DNA of 57,921 nucleotides from Bradyrhizobium sp. ORS 375 (GTDB lineage: Bacteria; Pseudomonadota; Alphaproteobacteria; Rhizobiales; Xanthobacteraceae): the NCBI RefSeq assembly GCF_000239775.1, contig NZ_CAFI01000098.1, forward strand, positions 1-57,921, in the 5' to 3' direction. The position numbers and the translations under genes were made by a program. Under the pieces are notes generated by a model. It was not told the DNA's origin, made no database searches, and saw nothing but the letters and a program-made list of their open reading frames with translations. This document shows positions 7,108-17,352 of this stretch, piece by piece (positions within the stretch are counted from its first letter, which is position 1; each line of letters starts with the position of its first letter).

Positions 7108-8528
7108 CGGCCCGTGCCTCCCACCGTGATGCGATCCATGCGAAGCGTCGGCTGTCCGACGCCGACCGGCACGCCCTGGCCGTTCTTGCCGCAGGTGCCG
7201 ATGCCCGTGTCGAGCGCGAGATCGTTGCCGATCATGCTGATGCGATTGAGGTCGGTCGGGCCGTTGCCGATCAGCATCGCGCCCTTCACCGGCGCACCGA
7301 CCTTGCCGTTCTCGATCTTGTAGGCCTCGGTGCACTGGAACACGTATTTGCCCGAGGTGATGTCGACCTGGCCACCGCCAAAATTCACGGCGTAGATGCC
7401 GTTCTTCACGGAAGCAATGATCTCGGCCGGGTCGCGCTCACCGGCCAGCATGTAGGTGTTGGTCATGCGCGGCATCGGCACATGCGCATAGCCCTGGCGG
7501 CGGCCGTTGCCGGTCGGCGCCATGTTCATCAGGCGCGCGTTCTGGCGGTCCTGCATGTAGCCGACGAGAATGCCGTCCTCGATCAGCACGGTGCGGCTGG
7601 TCGGCGTGCCTTCGTCGTCGATCGACAGCGAGCCGCGGCGCGAGGCCATGGTGCCGTCATCGACAACCGTCACGCCCTTGGCGGCGACCGGCTTGCCCAT
7701 CAGGCCGGCGAAGGCCGATGTCTTCTTGCGGTTGAAGTCGCCTTCGAGGCCGTGGCCTACGGCTTCATGCAGCATCACGCCGGGCCAGCCGGCCCCGAGC
7801 ACGACGTCCATCTCGCCGGCGGGGGCGGGGACGGATTCGAGATTGACCAGCGCCTCGCGCAGCGCGCCGTCGGCGGCCTCGCGCCACGCCTTGGTCTCGA
7901 TGAAGCGCGCATAGGCCTCGCGGCCGCCATAGCCCTTGCTGCCGCTCTCCTGGCGGTCGCCCTGGCCGGCGACGACGGAGACGTTGACGCGCACCAGCGG
8001 GCGAATGTCGCGGTAGCTCTCGCCGTCGGGCCGGAGGATTTCGACCACCTGCCAGGTCGCGCCCAGGCTCACCGTCACCTGGCGCACGCGCGGATCCTTG
8101 TCGCGCAGATAGGCGTCGATCTCGCCGAGCAGCTTGACCTTGCTCTCGAACCCCGGCGCGTCGAGCGGATTGTCGTCGGCGTAGAGCCGGACATTGGTGT
8201 GCGGCGGCGGGCTCGCGAACGTCCCGGAATAGCCGCCGCGCACGGCGCTCACCGCGTCCGCCGCGCGCATCAGCGCCGGCAGCGAGACGTCGGAGGAATG
8301 GGCGTAGCCGACCGCATCATCCTTCACCGCGCGCAGGCCAAAGCCCTGGCTGGTGTCGTAGGTCGCCTGCTTGAGCCGGCCGCTGTCGAAGGTCAGCGCC
8401 TCGGTCTGGCTGTATTCGAAGAACAATTCACCGTCATCGGCGCCGGCCAGGCCGCGCGCGACCTCGCTCCGGACCGCATCACGATCCAGATTGGCGCGCT
8501 CGAGCAGGGAGGTGGTTGGAGCTGTCAT
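7104..8528 (-). CDS. tldD: Metalloprotease TldD
   Basis: A 474-residue TldD protein of the TldD/TldE (PmbA) zinc protease family, which degrades unfolded peptides and matures some RiPP peptides together with TldE. The zinc motif HEAVGH (His254, Glu255, His259) stands in the expected GWPGVMLHEAVGHGLEGD context, and the C-terminal GIGTCGKNGQGVPVG segment carries the conserved cysteine. No tldE is in the window. It is the first gene of the tldD-lepB-mmcQ unit and overlaps lepB by four bases. In many alphaproteobacteria tldD lies close to the cox cluster, as here. Confidence 0.96.
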   Translation of the reverse strand: MTAPTTSLLERANLDRDAVRSEVARGLAGADDGELFFEYSQTEALTFDSGRLKQATYDTSQGFGLRAVKDDAVGYAHSSDVSLPALMRAADAVSAVRGGYSGTFASPPPHTNVRLYADDNPLDAPGFESKVKLLGEIDAYLRDKDPRVRQVTVSLGATWQVVEILRPDGESYRDIRPLVRVNVSVVAGQGDRQESGSKGYGGREAYARFIETKAWREAADGALREALVNLESVPAPAGEMDVVLGAGWPGVMLHEAVGHGLEGDFNRKKTSAFAGLMGKPVAAKGVTVVDDGTMASRRGSLSIDDEGTPTSRTVLIEDGILVGYMQDRQNARLMNMAPTGNGRRQGYAHVPMPRMTNTYMLAGERDPAEIIASVKNGIYAVNFGGGQVDITSGKYVFQCTEAYKIENGKVGAPVKGAMLIGNGPTDLNRISMIGNDLALDTGIGTCGKNGQGVPVGVGQPTLRMDRITVGGTGR

Positions 8529-8612
8529 GGGTCAATCCGTTGTCGGAGCGTTCATTCCAAGATAGTTGTTTTGACGCCGGGGCGCGAGGGGCAGGATGAT
8601 TACCGAACTGAC

Positions 8613-9113
8613 ATGGTTGAGATCGTTCCCATTACGGCCGCTCACATCGAGAGCTTCCATCGCACGCTGGACTGCGTCGCGCGCGAGCGCCGCTATTTGT
8701 CCTTCGTGCAGGCGCCGCCGCTGGAGTCGACGCGCGCCTTCATTCTGAACAACATCCACGAAGGGTACCCGCAATTCGTCGCTCTCTCGGCCGGGGAGGT
8801 CGTCGGCTGGTGCGATGTGACGCCCAAATCGGGGCCAATCGATGCCCGGGTCGGGGTGCTCGGCATGGGCCTTTTGCCGCAGTTCCGACACCAGGGCCTC
8901 GGACGTCGGCTGATGGACGCGTCCCTGGAGGCGGCGCGGGCGGCAGGCTTCTCGCGCGTCGAGCTCACCGTCTATCGCGGCAACACCAATGCGATCCGGC
9001 TGTACCAGAAGGCCGGCTTCCTCCTCAAAGCCGTGCAGCCGCGGGAAGCCGGCAATGACGGCTTCGACCGCACATTACTGGTCATGGCCTTGGCGCTGGA
9101 TGCGCGCGGCTGA
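8613..9113 (+). CDS. GNAT-family N-acetyltransferase
   Basis: A 166-residue Gcn5-related acetyltransferase. The acetyl-CoA binding motif A is seen as LLPQFRHQGLGRRLMDASLEAA and motif B as VYRGNTNAIRLYQKAGF. The N-terminal half has the usual strand-helix layout with SFVQAPPLESTRAF. The substrate cannot be predicted. The frame runs open upstream across tldD in antisense, but the ATG at 8613 gives a normal GNAT N-terminus. It is transcribed divergently from tldD. Confidence 0.88.
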   Translation: MVEIVPITAAHIESFHRTLDCVARERRYLSFVQAPPLESTRAFILNNIHEGYPQFVALSAGEVVGWCDVTPKSGPIDARVGVLGMGLLPQFRHQGLGRRLMDASLEAARAAGFSRVELTVYRGNTNAIRLYQKAGFLLKAVQPREAGNDGFDRTLLVMALALDARG

Positions 9114-9188
9114 CGCGGCGCGCAGGCCGGTCCGACGGCGGTCTGATCACGTCAATGTGCGAGGCTGTGATGTCAAGCTGGCGCAACG

Positions 9189-9770
9189 TCAGGGCAGCTT
9201 GTCGAATCCGTCGGCAAGGCCGTTGAGGCTCAGCGGAAATCCGATGCCTTCTTCCGGCGTCTCGAAGATGATGAAGGTCGCCGTCTTCGCGGTCTTCAGC
9301 TGACCCAGCAGCTTGTCCTCCAGCACCACCTCGGCGACGCAGCCGTTAGGCAGGCAGCGCACGAAACCGGCGCGGCCGACATCCTGATTGTCGAGCTTCA
9401 GCCCGAGGCCGGACGGCAGCAGCACGCCGAGCGGCGCGACCACGCGCATCAGCCGGCTCTTCTGGTCCGCGGTCTTCAGCATGATCACCGTGAGGCCGGC
9501 ATTGGAACGGTCCTCGGCGACCACGCTCTGGATCAGCGCGCACTGCTCGGCCTGCGCACCCGGCGGGGTGTCGCAGCGGATCTGCCAGTCGCCATGCACC
9601 GAGCGCACCGCGCCCTGCGCATGCGCCGCGTGCGGCATGTTGATTGCAGTCGCCAGCGCCAATGCGACGGCCGCGACACCGGCCATGGCAGCGACGCGCG
9701 TGGTGAGTCGCGCGCGCACCGCGCTGAATCGGCACAAACCGCGCGAGTCATTCGCAGCTGGGGTCGACAT
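9189..9770 (-). CDS. Invasion-associated locus B (IalB)-family exported protein
   Basis: A 193-residue protein with a long basic N-region and a hydrophobic segment ending in HAAHAQ, a signal peptide or anchor. The mature part has the IalB pattern: HGDWQIRCD, a Cys pair around EQCALIQSV, and FVRCLPNGCVAEVVL. The family was first described in Bartonella invasion but is widespread in non-pathogenic Rhizobiales, where its role is unclear. Two starts are possible: ATG at 9768-9770, preceded by AGGACAG, and ATG at 9813-9815, preceded by AGGAAA; I used the inner one because the outer adds a hydrophilic extension ahead of the signal. Confidence 0.85.
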   Translation of the reverse strand: MSTPAANDSRGLCRFSAVRARLTTRVAAMAGVAAVALALATAINMPHAAHAQGAVRSVHGDWQIRCDTPPGAQAEQCALIQSVVAEDRSNAGLTVIMLKTADQKSRLMRVVAPLGVLLPSGLGLKLDNQDVGRAGFVRCLPNGCVAEVVLEDKLLGQLKTAKTATFIIFETPEEGIGFPLSLNGLADGFDKLP

Positions 9771-10291
9771 GTCAGCTGTCCTGTCCGTTGAAACCCTGAG
9801 CCGGGTCGGCGCCATGACAATTTCCTGTGGGTGATCTGCGCATCCGACGCCATGATACGGCAATGATGGCGTCATGAGGACAGCGCCAGCAGCGTACGGC
9901 ACGAAACGATACGAAATAAGGCCGCACCCCTGGTGCAGGACCGCTGCGTCTCGCCGAATCAGCGCCGCAAACGACCATGGCCCGTTGCCTACATCGCGCC
10001 GCACGGCTGTCAAGCGCCCGTTGTCCGCGAAACCACGGGCTGCGGCAATTTCTCGGAAAAATCGATGGGCCGTCACCGAGAGCATCGCACGCGATATCCG
10101 GCTTAAGACTGCATTGCGATAGGTCAAGAATTATGGTTTGAGAAGAAAGATTTCGTCATTCCAGTGAACTGGCCCAGGTGCTTTTCTGAAGCGTCCGCCC
10201 GAAGGCCAATTGTCAGGAGAGCGGATCGACGGCGTGCCGCGTGAATCGCGCGGTGCGCTGAGGGGGAAAGTTCTGAAGGGAGCGCGACGAC
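9771..10291. promoter_or_regulatory. Intergenic region upstream of ialB-like gene and cox operon
   Basis: About 520 bases separate the IalB-like gene (leftward) from coxB (rightward) and must hold both promoters. An imperfect inverted repeat, GACGCCAT at 9846-9853 and ATGGCGTC at 9866-9873, lies just upstream of the outer ialB start. I see no convincing FixK/FNR box (TTGAT-N4-ATCAA) and no sigma-54 motif, consistent with an aerobic aa3 oxidase. A good ribosome site (AGGGAG) precedes coxB. No gene is supported in the stretch. Confidence 0.4.
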
Positions 10292-11131
10292 ATGAAGATG
10301 TCGAAAGGCCAATTGGGCGCCTGCTTGCTGAAGTTGGCTGTGACGGGCATGACGCTCGTGTCGGGTGGATCGGCGTTTGCTGAAACGGGGCAGCCGGCGC
10401 CTTGGGAGTACAAGCTGCAGGAAGCCGCGACGCCGGTGATGGAGAACATCACCTGGTTCCATGGGCTGCTGCTGACGATCATCACCATCATCACGCTGTT
10501 CGTGCTGGCGCTGCTGGTCGCCGTGGTCGTGAAGTTCAATGCGCGCGCCAATCCGGTGCCGTCGCGCACCACGCACAACACGCTGCTCGAAGTGGCGTGG
10601 ACGCTGATCCCGGTGCTGATCCTCGTCACCATCGCGGTGCCGTCGTTCCGCCTGCTGTTCCTCGAGCTGGACGTGCCGAAGGCCGATCTGACCATCAAGG
10701 CCACCGGCAAGCAGTGGTACTGGAGCTACGCCTATCCCGATAACGGCAAGTTCGAGTTCGACTCGCTGATGGCGCAGGACAAGAAGCCGCGCCTGCTCGC
10801 CGTCGACAACGAGATGGTCGTGCCGGTCAACAAGGTGATTCGTGTCCAGACCACCGGCGCCGACGTCATCCATTCGTTCGCGGTGCCGTCCTTCGGCATC
10901 AAGATCGACGCCATTCCCGGCCGTCTCAACGAGACCTGGTTCAAGGCGACCAAGGTCGGCATGTATTACGGTCAGTGCTCCGAGCTGTGCGGCAAGGACC
11001 ATGCCTACATGCCGATCGCCGTGCGTGTCGTGAGCGACCAGGAATTCACCGCCTGGGTCGAGGACGCCAAGAAGAAGTACGCCAGCGCGCCCACGAGCAC
11101 CTACGCCTCTGCTGCGGGCGTGTCGCAGTAA
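10292..11131 (+). CDS. coxB: Cytochrome c oxidase subunit II (aa3 type)
   Basis: A 279-residue subunit II that receives electrons from cytochrome c at its CuA centre and passes them to subunit I. It has a signal peptide (GGSAFAET), two transmembrane helices (about residues 50-75 and 95-115), the KQWYWSYAYPD aromatic patch for cytochrome c electron entry, and a complete CuA site CSELCGKDHAYMP with Cys229, Glu231, Cys233, His237 and Met240. It opens the cox operon; the ATG has AGGGAG about ten bases upstream. A stem-loop follows it at 11159-11180 before coxA. Confidence 0.97.
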   Translation: MKMSKGQLGACLLKLAVTGMTLVSGGSAFAETGQPAPWEYKLQEAATPVMENITWFHGLLLTIITIITLFVLALLVAVVVKFNARANPVPSRTTHNTLLEVAWTLIPVLILVTIAVPSFRLLFLELDVPKADLTIKATGKQWYWSYAYPDNGKFEFDSLMAQDKKPRLLAVDNEMVVPVNKVIRVQTTGADVIHSFAVPSFGIKIDAIPGRLNETWFKATKVGMYYGQCSELCGKDHAYMPIAVRVVSDQEFTAWVEDAKKKYASAPTSTYASAAGVSQ

Positions 11132-11158
11132 CGCGGGGACGAACGCTTAAAAGATTGA

Positions 11159-12817
<1,659 letters not shown>

Positions 12818-12831
12818 GCCCCGACGGCCTC

Positions 12832-12860
12832 CGATGCGGCGCCGCTTCGGCGCCGCATCG
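12832..12860 (+). other. Very stable stem-loop after coxA
   Basis: CGATGCGGCGCCG at 12832-12844 is followed by three bases and its exact complement CGGCGCCGCATCG at 12848-12860. This 13-bp GC-rich stem lies 14 bases after the coxA stop. No T-run follows, so partial termination, RNA stabilisation or processing between coxBA and the assembly genes is more likely than full termination. Confidence 0.6.
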
Positions 12861-12988
12861 ATATCTGCCAGCCGACGCGCCCCTGGGCGGACCCCTTGGG
12901 CGTAGCGGCCGGATCTCCGAAGCCAACGTGCTGACCTGCGCTGCCGCGCAAGAGTCCGGCGCCCTTTGAATTGAAGTCTGGATTCGTC

Positions 12989-13927
12989 GTGTCGGTCATT
13001 GATCAGAACGCCATCGCCGTCGACCCGCGGATTTCCGAGGCCGATGTTGGCGATTATCTCGCGCTCCTGAAGCCGCGGGTGATGTCGCTCGTGATCTTCA
13101 CGGCGCTGATCGGCCTCCTGATCGCGCCCGGCCATTTTCACCCCGTGCTCGCGATCACCTCGCTGCTGTGCATCGCCGTCGGCGCCGGCGCGTCGGGCGC
13201 GCTGAACATGGCGCTGGAAGGCGACATCGACTCGCTGATGTCGCGCACCGCCAACCGCCCGATCCCGCGGGGACGCGTGACCCGCCAGGAGGCGCTGGCG
13301 TTCGGAATCACGCTGTCGTTCTTCTCGGTGCTGACGCTCGGCATCCTCGTCAACTGGTTCGCCGGCGCGCTGCTCGCCTTCACCATCTTCTTCTATGTCG
13401 TGATCTACACGCTGTGGCTGAAGCGCTGGACGGCGCAGAACATCGTGATCGGCGGCGCCGCCGGCGCGCTGCCGCCGGTGGTGGCCTGGGCCGCGGCGAC
13501 CGGATCGGTTGCGCCGGAGCCGCTCTGGCTGTTCCTGATCATCTTCTTCTGGACCCCGCCGCATTTCTGGGCCCTGGCGCTGTTCCGCACCGACGATTAC
13601 GCCCGCGCCGGCGTGCCGATGCTGCCCGTGGTCGCCGGTCCGGATGCGACCCGGCTGCAGATCCTTCTCTACACCATCGTGCTGGTGGCGATCGCCGCCG
13701 CGCCGTGGCCGCTCGGCTATTTCGACGCCGTCTACGGTGTCGTCTCGCTCGCGCTCGGCACCGGCATGCTGTGGCTCGCCATCGAGGTGTTCCGCAAGCG
13801 TGAGCGCAGCCAATCGCTGCGCGCCAACCGCAAGCTGTTCGGCTTCTCGATCCTGTATCTGTTCGCGCTGTTCGCGACGCTCGGGCTCGAGGCCGTGGCG
13901 CGGATGATCGCGCCGCTGATCTGGTAA
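12989..13927 (+). CDS. ctaB: Protoheme IX farnesyltransferase (heme O synthase)
   Basis: A 312-residue UbiA-family prenyltransferase that adds farnesyl to heme b to give heme O, the precursor of heme a for this oxidase. Family marks are [10 protein letters not shown], the first Asp-rich motif region [23 protein letters not shown] (conserved N-x3-D-x-D and RTxxRP), and [11 protein letters not shown] further on. About nine membrane helices are visible. I took the GTG at 12989 because it gives [11 protein letters not shown], a good family N-terminus; a TTG at 12971 would add six residues. Third gene of the cox operon. Confidence 0.94.
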   Translation: MSVIDQNAIAVDPRISEADVGDYLALLKPRVMSLVIFTALIGLLIAPGHFHPVLAITSLLCIAVGAGASGALNMALEGDIDSLMSRTANRPIPRGRVTRQEALAFGITLSFFSVLTLGILVNWFAGALLAFTIFFYVVIYTLWLKRWTAQNIVIGGAAGALPPVVAWAAATGSVAPEPLWLFLIIFFWTPPHFWALALFRTDDYARAGVPMLPVVAGPDATRLQILLYTIVLVAIAAAPWPLGYFDAVYGVVSLALGTGMLWLAIEVFRKRERSQSLRANRKLFGFSILYLFALFATLGLEAVARMIAPLIW

Positions 13928-13948
13928 GGGGGCGCGGGGCAGGAAGGC

Positions 13949-14125
13949 ATGGCAACCGCGATGGTCGATCCGAACGAGCCCGAGGGCGTCGTCCTCACCG
14001 AGGCGCAGCTGCGCAGCCGCCGCCGGCGGTCGATCGCGATCGCTCTGGCGCTTGGCGTGCTCGTGGTGCTGTTCTTCGCCGTGACCATGGTGAAGGGCCC
14101 GATCGTGCTGAAGCGGCCGATGTAG
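13949..14125 (+). CDS. Small single-helix membrane protein of the cox operon (CtaF/CoxF-like)
   Basis: An ATG at 13949 preceded by GGGGCAGGAAG opens a 58-residue frame with a short hydrophilic head (MVDPNEPEGVVLTEAQLRS), a basic RRRR stop-transfer stretch, one transmembrane helix (about residues 28-48) and a short tail after VTMVKGP. Such a small gene with the VTMVK motif regularly stands between ctaB and ctaG in alphaproteobacteria and is named CtaF or CoxF. It is thought to assist oxidase assembly, but I know of no firm function. It is 21 bases after ctaB and six before ctaG. Confidence 0.8.
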   Translation: MATAMVDPNEPEGVVLTEAQLRSRRRRSIAIALALGVLVVLFFAVTMVKGPIVLKRPM

Positions 14126-14131
14126 CGTTCG

Positions 14132-14797
14132 ATGCAGGACGGTGTGAGGCAGACCGAGACAATGGCGAGCGACGACCAGACCCCTCCGACGGCCGTACAG
14201 GTTGCGCCGCGCCGTGGCATTGGCCGCGACGCGCTGGTCGGCACCATCTGCGGGGCCGTCGTGGTGCTGATGGTCGGCGCGTCCTACGCCGCCGTGCCGT
14301 TCTACAACTGGTTCTGCCGCGCCACCGGTTTCAACGGTACCACGCAGGTGGCGACCTCGACGCCGTCGTCCGCGCCGCTGGCGCGCCGCATCGGCGTCCG
14401 GTTCGACGCCAATGTCGGTGGCGGGCTGCCCTGGAAGTTCGAGCCGGAGAAGACCGAGATCGAGGTCGCGATCGGCGAGGTCGTCACGGTCTACTACAAG
14501 GTCACCAACCAGTCGGCGCGCACCACCATGGCGCAGGCCGCCTACAACGTGACTCCGCTGACCTCAGGTGCCTATTTCCAGAAGATCAACTGCTTCTGCT
14601 TCACCGAACAGACCATGGCTCCGGGCGAGACCCGCGAGATGCCGGTCGTGTTCTACGTCGATCCGGCGATCACGGCCGATCACGAGAACGACGGGCTGAA
14701 GACGATCACGCTGTCCTACACTTTCTATCCCGTCCGCGACGCCGAGCCCAAGCCGGTCGCCGCGGGCGAGCCGGACAAGCCGCGGGGCAACCTATGA
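14132..14797 (+). CDS. ctaG: Cytochrome c oxidase assembly protein CtaG (Cox11)
   Basis: A 221-residue Cox11-family copper chaperone that delivers copper to CuB of subunit I. There is one N-terminal transmembrane helix (about residues 34-56), then a periplasmic immunoglobulin-like domain. The copper-binding motif NCFCFTEQ is intact, as is the conserved [10 protein letters not shown] near the membrane and FDANV-GGLPWKF. The first ATG at 14132 stands six bases after the small membrane gene; an ATG at 14162 is an alternative start that loses ten residues. Operon context and length fit well. Confidence 0.95.
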   Translation: MQDGVRQTETMASDDQTPPTAVQVAPRRGIGRDALVGTICGAVVVLMVGASYAAVPFYNWFCRATGFNGTTQVATSTPSSAPLARRIGVRFDANVGGGLPWKFEPEKTEIEVAIGEVVTVYYKVTNQSARTTMAQAAYNVTPLTSGAYFQKINCFCFTEQTMAPGETREMPVVFYVDPAITADHENDGLKTITLSYTFYPVRDAEPKPVAAGEPDKPRGNL

Positions 14798-14884
14798 CCG
14801 CGCGGCCGTCCGAGATCCGGGGACCATTGCTGTTGAACGACACCGTGCCGGGGCGACCGGCATCGATCTGGGGAGAGACTTGCC

Positions 14885-15742
14885 ATGGCTGAGGCGCACG
14901 CCAAGCATCACGACTACCATCTGGTTGATCCGAGCCCTTGGCCGTTCGTCGGCTCGGTGTCGGCCTTCATCATGGCGTTCGGCGCGATCGGCTGGATGCA
15001 CAAGATGTTCGGCGCCGCGCCGATCGTGTTCGGCATCGGCACCATCGGCGTGCTCTACACGATGGCGAGCTGGTGGGGCGACGTCATCAAGGAAGCCCAG
15101 TACAAGGGCGACCACACCCGCGTGGTGCAGCTGCATCACCGCTACGGCATGATCCTGTTCATCGCCTCCGAGGTGATGTTCTTCGTCGCCTGGTTCTGGG
15201 CCTATTTCAACGTCGCGCTGTTCCCGGGCTTCGAGGTGCAGGCCACCCGCGACGCGCTGATCGGCGGCGTCTGGCCGCCGAAGGGCATCGAGACCTTCGA
15301 CCCCTGGCACCTGCCGCTGCTCAACACGCTGATCCTGCTGACCTCGGGCACGACAGTGACCTGGGCGCACCATGCGCTGCTCGAAGGCGACCGCAAAGGC
15401 CTGAAATACGGCCTGATCCTCACCGTCCTGCTCGGCGCCACCTTTACCTGCGTGCAGGCCTATGAGTACGGCCACGCGACCTTCTCGTTCGCCGGCCACA
15501 TCTACGGCTCGACCTTCTTCATGGCGACCGGCTTCCACGGCTTCCACGTTCTGGTCGGCACGGTGTTCCTGATCGTCTGCCTGATCCGCGCCTATGCCGG
15601 CCACTTCACGCCGAAGCAGCATCTCGGCTTCGAGTTCGCCGCCTGGTACTGGCATTTCGTCGACGTGGTCTGGCTGTTCCTCTTCATCTGCATCTACGTC
15701 TGGGGCCACGGCGCCGAATCCATGGCGCACGGCGCGCACTAA
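14885..15742 (+). CDS. coxC: Cytochrome c oxidase subunit III
   Basis: A 285-residue, seven-helix subunit III. Recognisable parts are [17 protein letters not shown] at the N-terminus, the [20 protein letters not shown] helix with its conserved Glu, and [14 protein letters not shown] near the C-terminus. Subunit III binds lipid and stabilises the catalytic centre during turnover. The ATG is preceded by GGGGAGAG. It is the last structural oxidase gene; a good terminator-like hairpin follows at 15777. Confidence 0.97.
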   Translation: MAEAHAKHHDYHLVDPSPWPFVGSVSAFIMAFGAIGWMHKMFGAAPIVFGIGTIGVLYTMASWWGDVIKEAQYKGDHTRVVQLHHRYGMILFIASEVMFFVAWFWAYFNVALFPGFEVQATRDALIGGVWPPKGIETFDPWHLPLLNTLILLTSGTTVTWAHHALLEGDRKGLKYGLILTVLLGATFTCVQAYEYGHATFSFAGHIYGSTFFMATGFHGFHVLVGTVFLIVCLIRAYAGHFTPKQHLGFEFAAWYWHFVDVVWLFLFICIYVWGHGAESMAHGAH

Positions 15743-15776
15743 AGCAGCGCACCAGCCTCGTCGAACGTGATAAGGG

Positions 15777-15803
15777 AAGGGCGGCCGTCGGGCCGCCCTT
15801 TCT
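15777..15803 (+). terminator. Terminator-like hairpin after coxC
   Basis: AAGGGCGGCC at 15777-15786, loop GTCG, then GGCCGCCCTT at 15791-15800 followed by TCTCGTT. The stem is perfect and followed by a pyrimidine-rich run, so it may end or attenuate the cox transcript before the DUF983 and SURF1 genes. Confidence 0.65.
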
Positions 15804-15911
15804 CGTTGGGTGGCCGGTTGATCCGAATGTGATCCGCGTTCACCGCCTCCGGTTGTATCACCAGGAGGCGTTGCGTCCGGCGGCCGAGATCGAGACCAAG
15901 GGCAAGACATC

Positions 15912-16301
15912 ATGATCAGCCATCCGCCCGTCACCCTGGCCCAGACCGTCCTGCGCGGGCTCGCCTGCCGCTGTCCGCGCTGCGGCCAGGGCAAGCTGTT
16001 CGAGGGGTTCCTCAACCTGCGCAAGCGCTGCGAGGCCTGCGACCTCGACTATGCCTTCATCGACACCGGCGACGGCCCGGCCATCTTCATCATGATGCTC
16101 GCCGGCGCCATCGTCGTCGGCGCCGCCCTGATCGTCGAGGTCAAGTACCAGCCGCCGTTCTGGGTCCATGCCGCGCTGTGGGGCCCGCTGATCCTGATCA
16201 CGACGTTGCTGCCGTTGCGCGCGATGAAGTCGCTGCTGATCGCCCTGCAATTCCACCACAAGGCCGCCCCCGGCCGGCTCGTCGACAAGACCCCGCAATG
16301 A
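15912..16301 (+). CDS. DUF983 family membrane protein
   Basis: A 129-residue protein with an N-terminal zinc-ribbon-like CRCPRCGQGKLF...CEACDLDY pattern (two C-x2-C knuckles) followed by two transmembrane helices (about residues 58-78 and 83-100). DUF983 genes lie beside cox genes in many alphaproteobacteria, which suggests a part in oxidase assembly or copper handling, but no function has been shown that I know of. It sits between coxC and the SURF1 gene, after a probable terminator, so it may have its own promoter in the 169-base gap. Confidence 0.9.
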   Translation: MISHPPVTLAQTVLRGLACRCPRCGQGKLFEGFLNLRKRCEACDLDYAFIDTGDGPAIFIMMLAGAIVVGAALIVEVKYQPPFWVHAALWGPLILITTLLPLRAMKSLLIALQFHHKAAPGRLVDKTPQ

Positions 16302-16310
16302 CGGTGCGCT

Positions 16311-16442
16311 CCCTCTCCCCGTTCTTACGGGGAGAGGGTTGGGGTGAGGGGCCGCCGCACGGGAAGTGGATGCTGTGGACCCCCTTCACCCCGGATCGCT
16401 CTAACGATGCGATCCGACCTCTCCCCGCAAGCGGGGCGAGGT
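16311..16442. repeat. CCCTCTCCCC/GGGGAGAGGG hairpin repeat between DUF983 and SURF1
   Basis: A perfect 12-bp stem, CCCTCTCCCCGT at 16311-16322 and ACGGGGAGAGGG at 16327-16338, is followed about 80 bases later by a second CCTCTCCCCGCAAGCGGGGCGAGG stem. The text between contains GGTTGGGGTGAGGGG, typical of small dispersed repeats in these genomes. Related stems are at 164-186 and 42295-42322. Confidence 0.65.
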
Positions 16443-16519
16443 GCAGAATGAGCCAGCCGCGCCATCTGCCTCCTCATCGAACCAAAGAGACGGGTCAATC
16501 TGCCCGACCCGACCAGCAA

Positions 16520-17278
16520 ATGACCTCCGCACTTCCCAAAGCCTCCTCCCGCGCCTTCGCCGCCTTCACCGTGCTGATGGTCGCGCTATTCATCGGCCTC
16601 GGCGTCTGGCAATTGCAGCGCCGCGCCGCCAAGCATGCGCTGATCGCAGCGCTCACCGATCGCATCGCCGCCGCCCCCCTGCCGCTGCCGCCTCAAAACG
16701 ACTGGCGCGCGCTGACGCCCGAGCGCGACGAGTTCCGCCGCGTCAGCTTCAACGCCACCTACGCCAAGCTGCCCGACGCGATGGTCTATAGCGCCGGCTC
16801 CGCGGTGCGCGAGGACGTCTCGGGCCCCGGCACCTGGGCCTTCCTGCCGGCCCGCCTCGCGTCCGGCGAGACCGTCGTGATCGACGCCGGCTTCGTCGCC
16901 AACACCATGCAGGAGCGCAGCATCCAGGACCGTCAGGTCGGCAAGCTCGTCACCGGGGAGCCCGTGACCCTGACCGGTTATCTCCGCTTCCCCGAGGCGG
17001 CCGGCCTGCTCACCGCCGCCGAAAACCACGACAAGCGCCTGTGGTTCACCCGCGACCACCTCGCGATGGCCCGTGCGCTTGGCTGGGGCGAGGTCGCCCC
17101 GTTCTACATCGATCTGGAATCGCCGGTGCCGGACAACGGCATCCCCAAGCCCGGCCCGCTGTCGCCGCATCTGCGCGACGAGCACATGCAGTACGCGATC
17201 ACCTGGTTCTCGCTGGCTGCAGCGCTCATCGCAGCCTTCGCCGTGTGGGCGAGGGGACGCCGCGCGCCGAAGCCCTGA
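16520..17278 (+). CDS. SURF1 family protein (cytochrome oxidase assembly)
   Basis: A 252-residue SURF1 (Shy1) homologue, which helps insert heme a into subunit I. It has the two-helix hairpin topology: an N-terminal helix (about residues 12-30, with the conserved LGVWQLQRRAAK) and a C-terminal helix (about 225-245, after HMQYAITWFSLA). The periplasmic domain includes WTFxxxHL-like WFTRDHLAMA. I chose the ATG at 16520; upstream in-frame codons fall in the hairpin repeat. It closes the oxidase assembly cluster and converges on the PhzF-like gene. Confidence 0.93.
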   Translation: MTSALPKASSRAFAAFTVLMVALFIGLGVWQLQRRAAKHALIAALTDRIAAAPLPLPPQNDWRALTPERDEFRRVSFNATYAKLPDAMVYSAGSAVREDVSGPGTWAFLPARLASGETVVIDAGFVANTMQERSIQDRQVGKLVTGEPVTLTGYLRFPEAAGLLTAAENHDKRLWFTRDHLAMARALGWGEVAPFYIDLESPVPDNGIPKPGPLSPHLRDEHMQYAITWFSLAAALIAAFAVWARGRRAPKP

Positions 17279-17300
17279 CCTCGTAGCCCGCACGAGCGAT

Positions 17301-17338
17301 AGCGACATGCGGGAGCGGTGCTGACCCCGCATGTCGCT
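17301..17338. terminator. Bidirectional hairpin between SURF1 and the PhzF-like gene
   Basis: AGCGACATGCGGG at 17301-17313 is the exact complement of CCCGCATGTCGCT at 17326-17338. Flanking GTAGCC (17284) and GGCTAC (17351) extend the symmetry loosely. It lies between convergent genes and ends in TTTCGC on the plus side. The wording is also typical of a dispersed repeat, so it may be both repeat and terminator. Confidence 0.6.
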
Positions 17339-17352
17339 TTCGCTCATGCCGG

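Noticed and set aside
17301-17338. Possible attachment site or tRNA-like hairpin
   Set aside because: The stem is a simple inverted repeat between convergent genes with no tRNA features and no integrase nearby.
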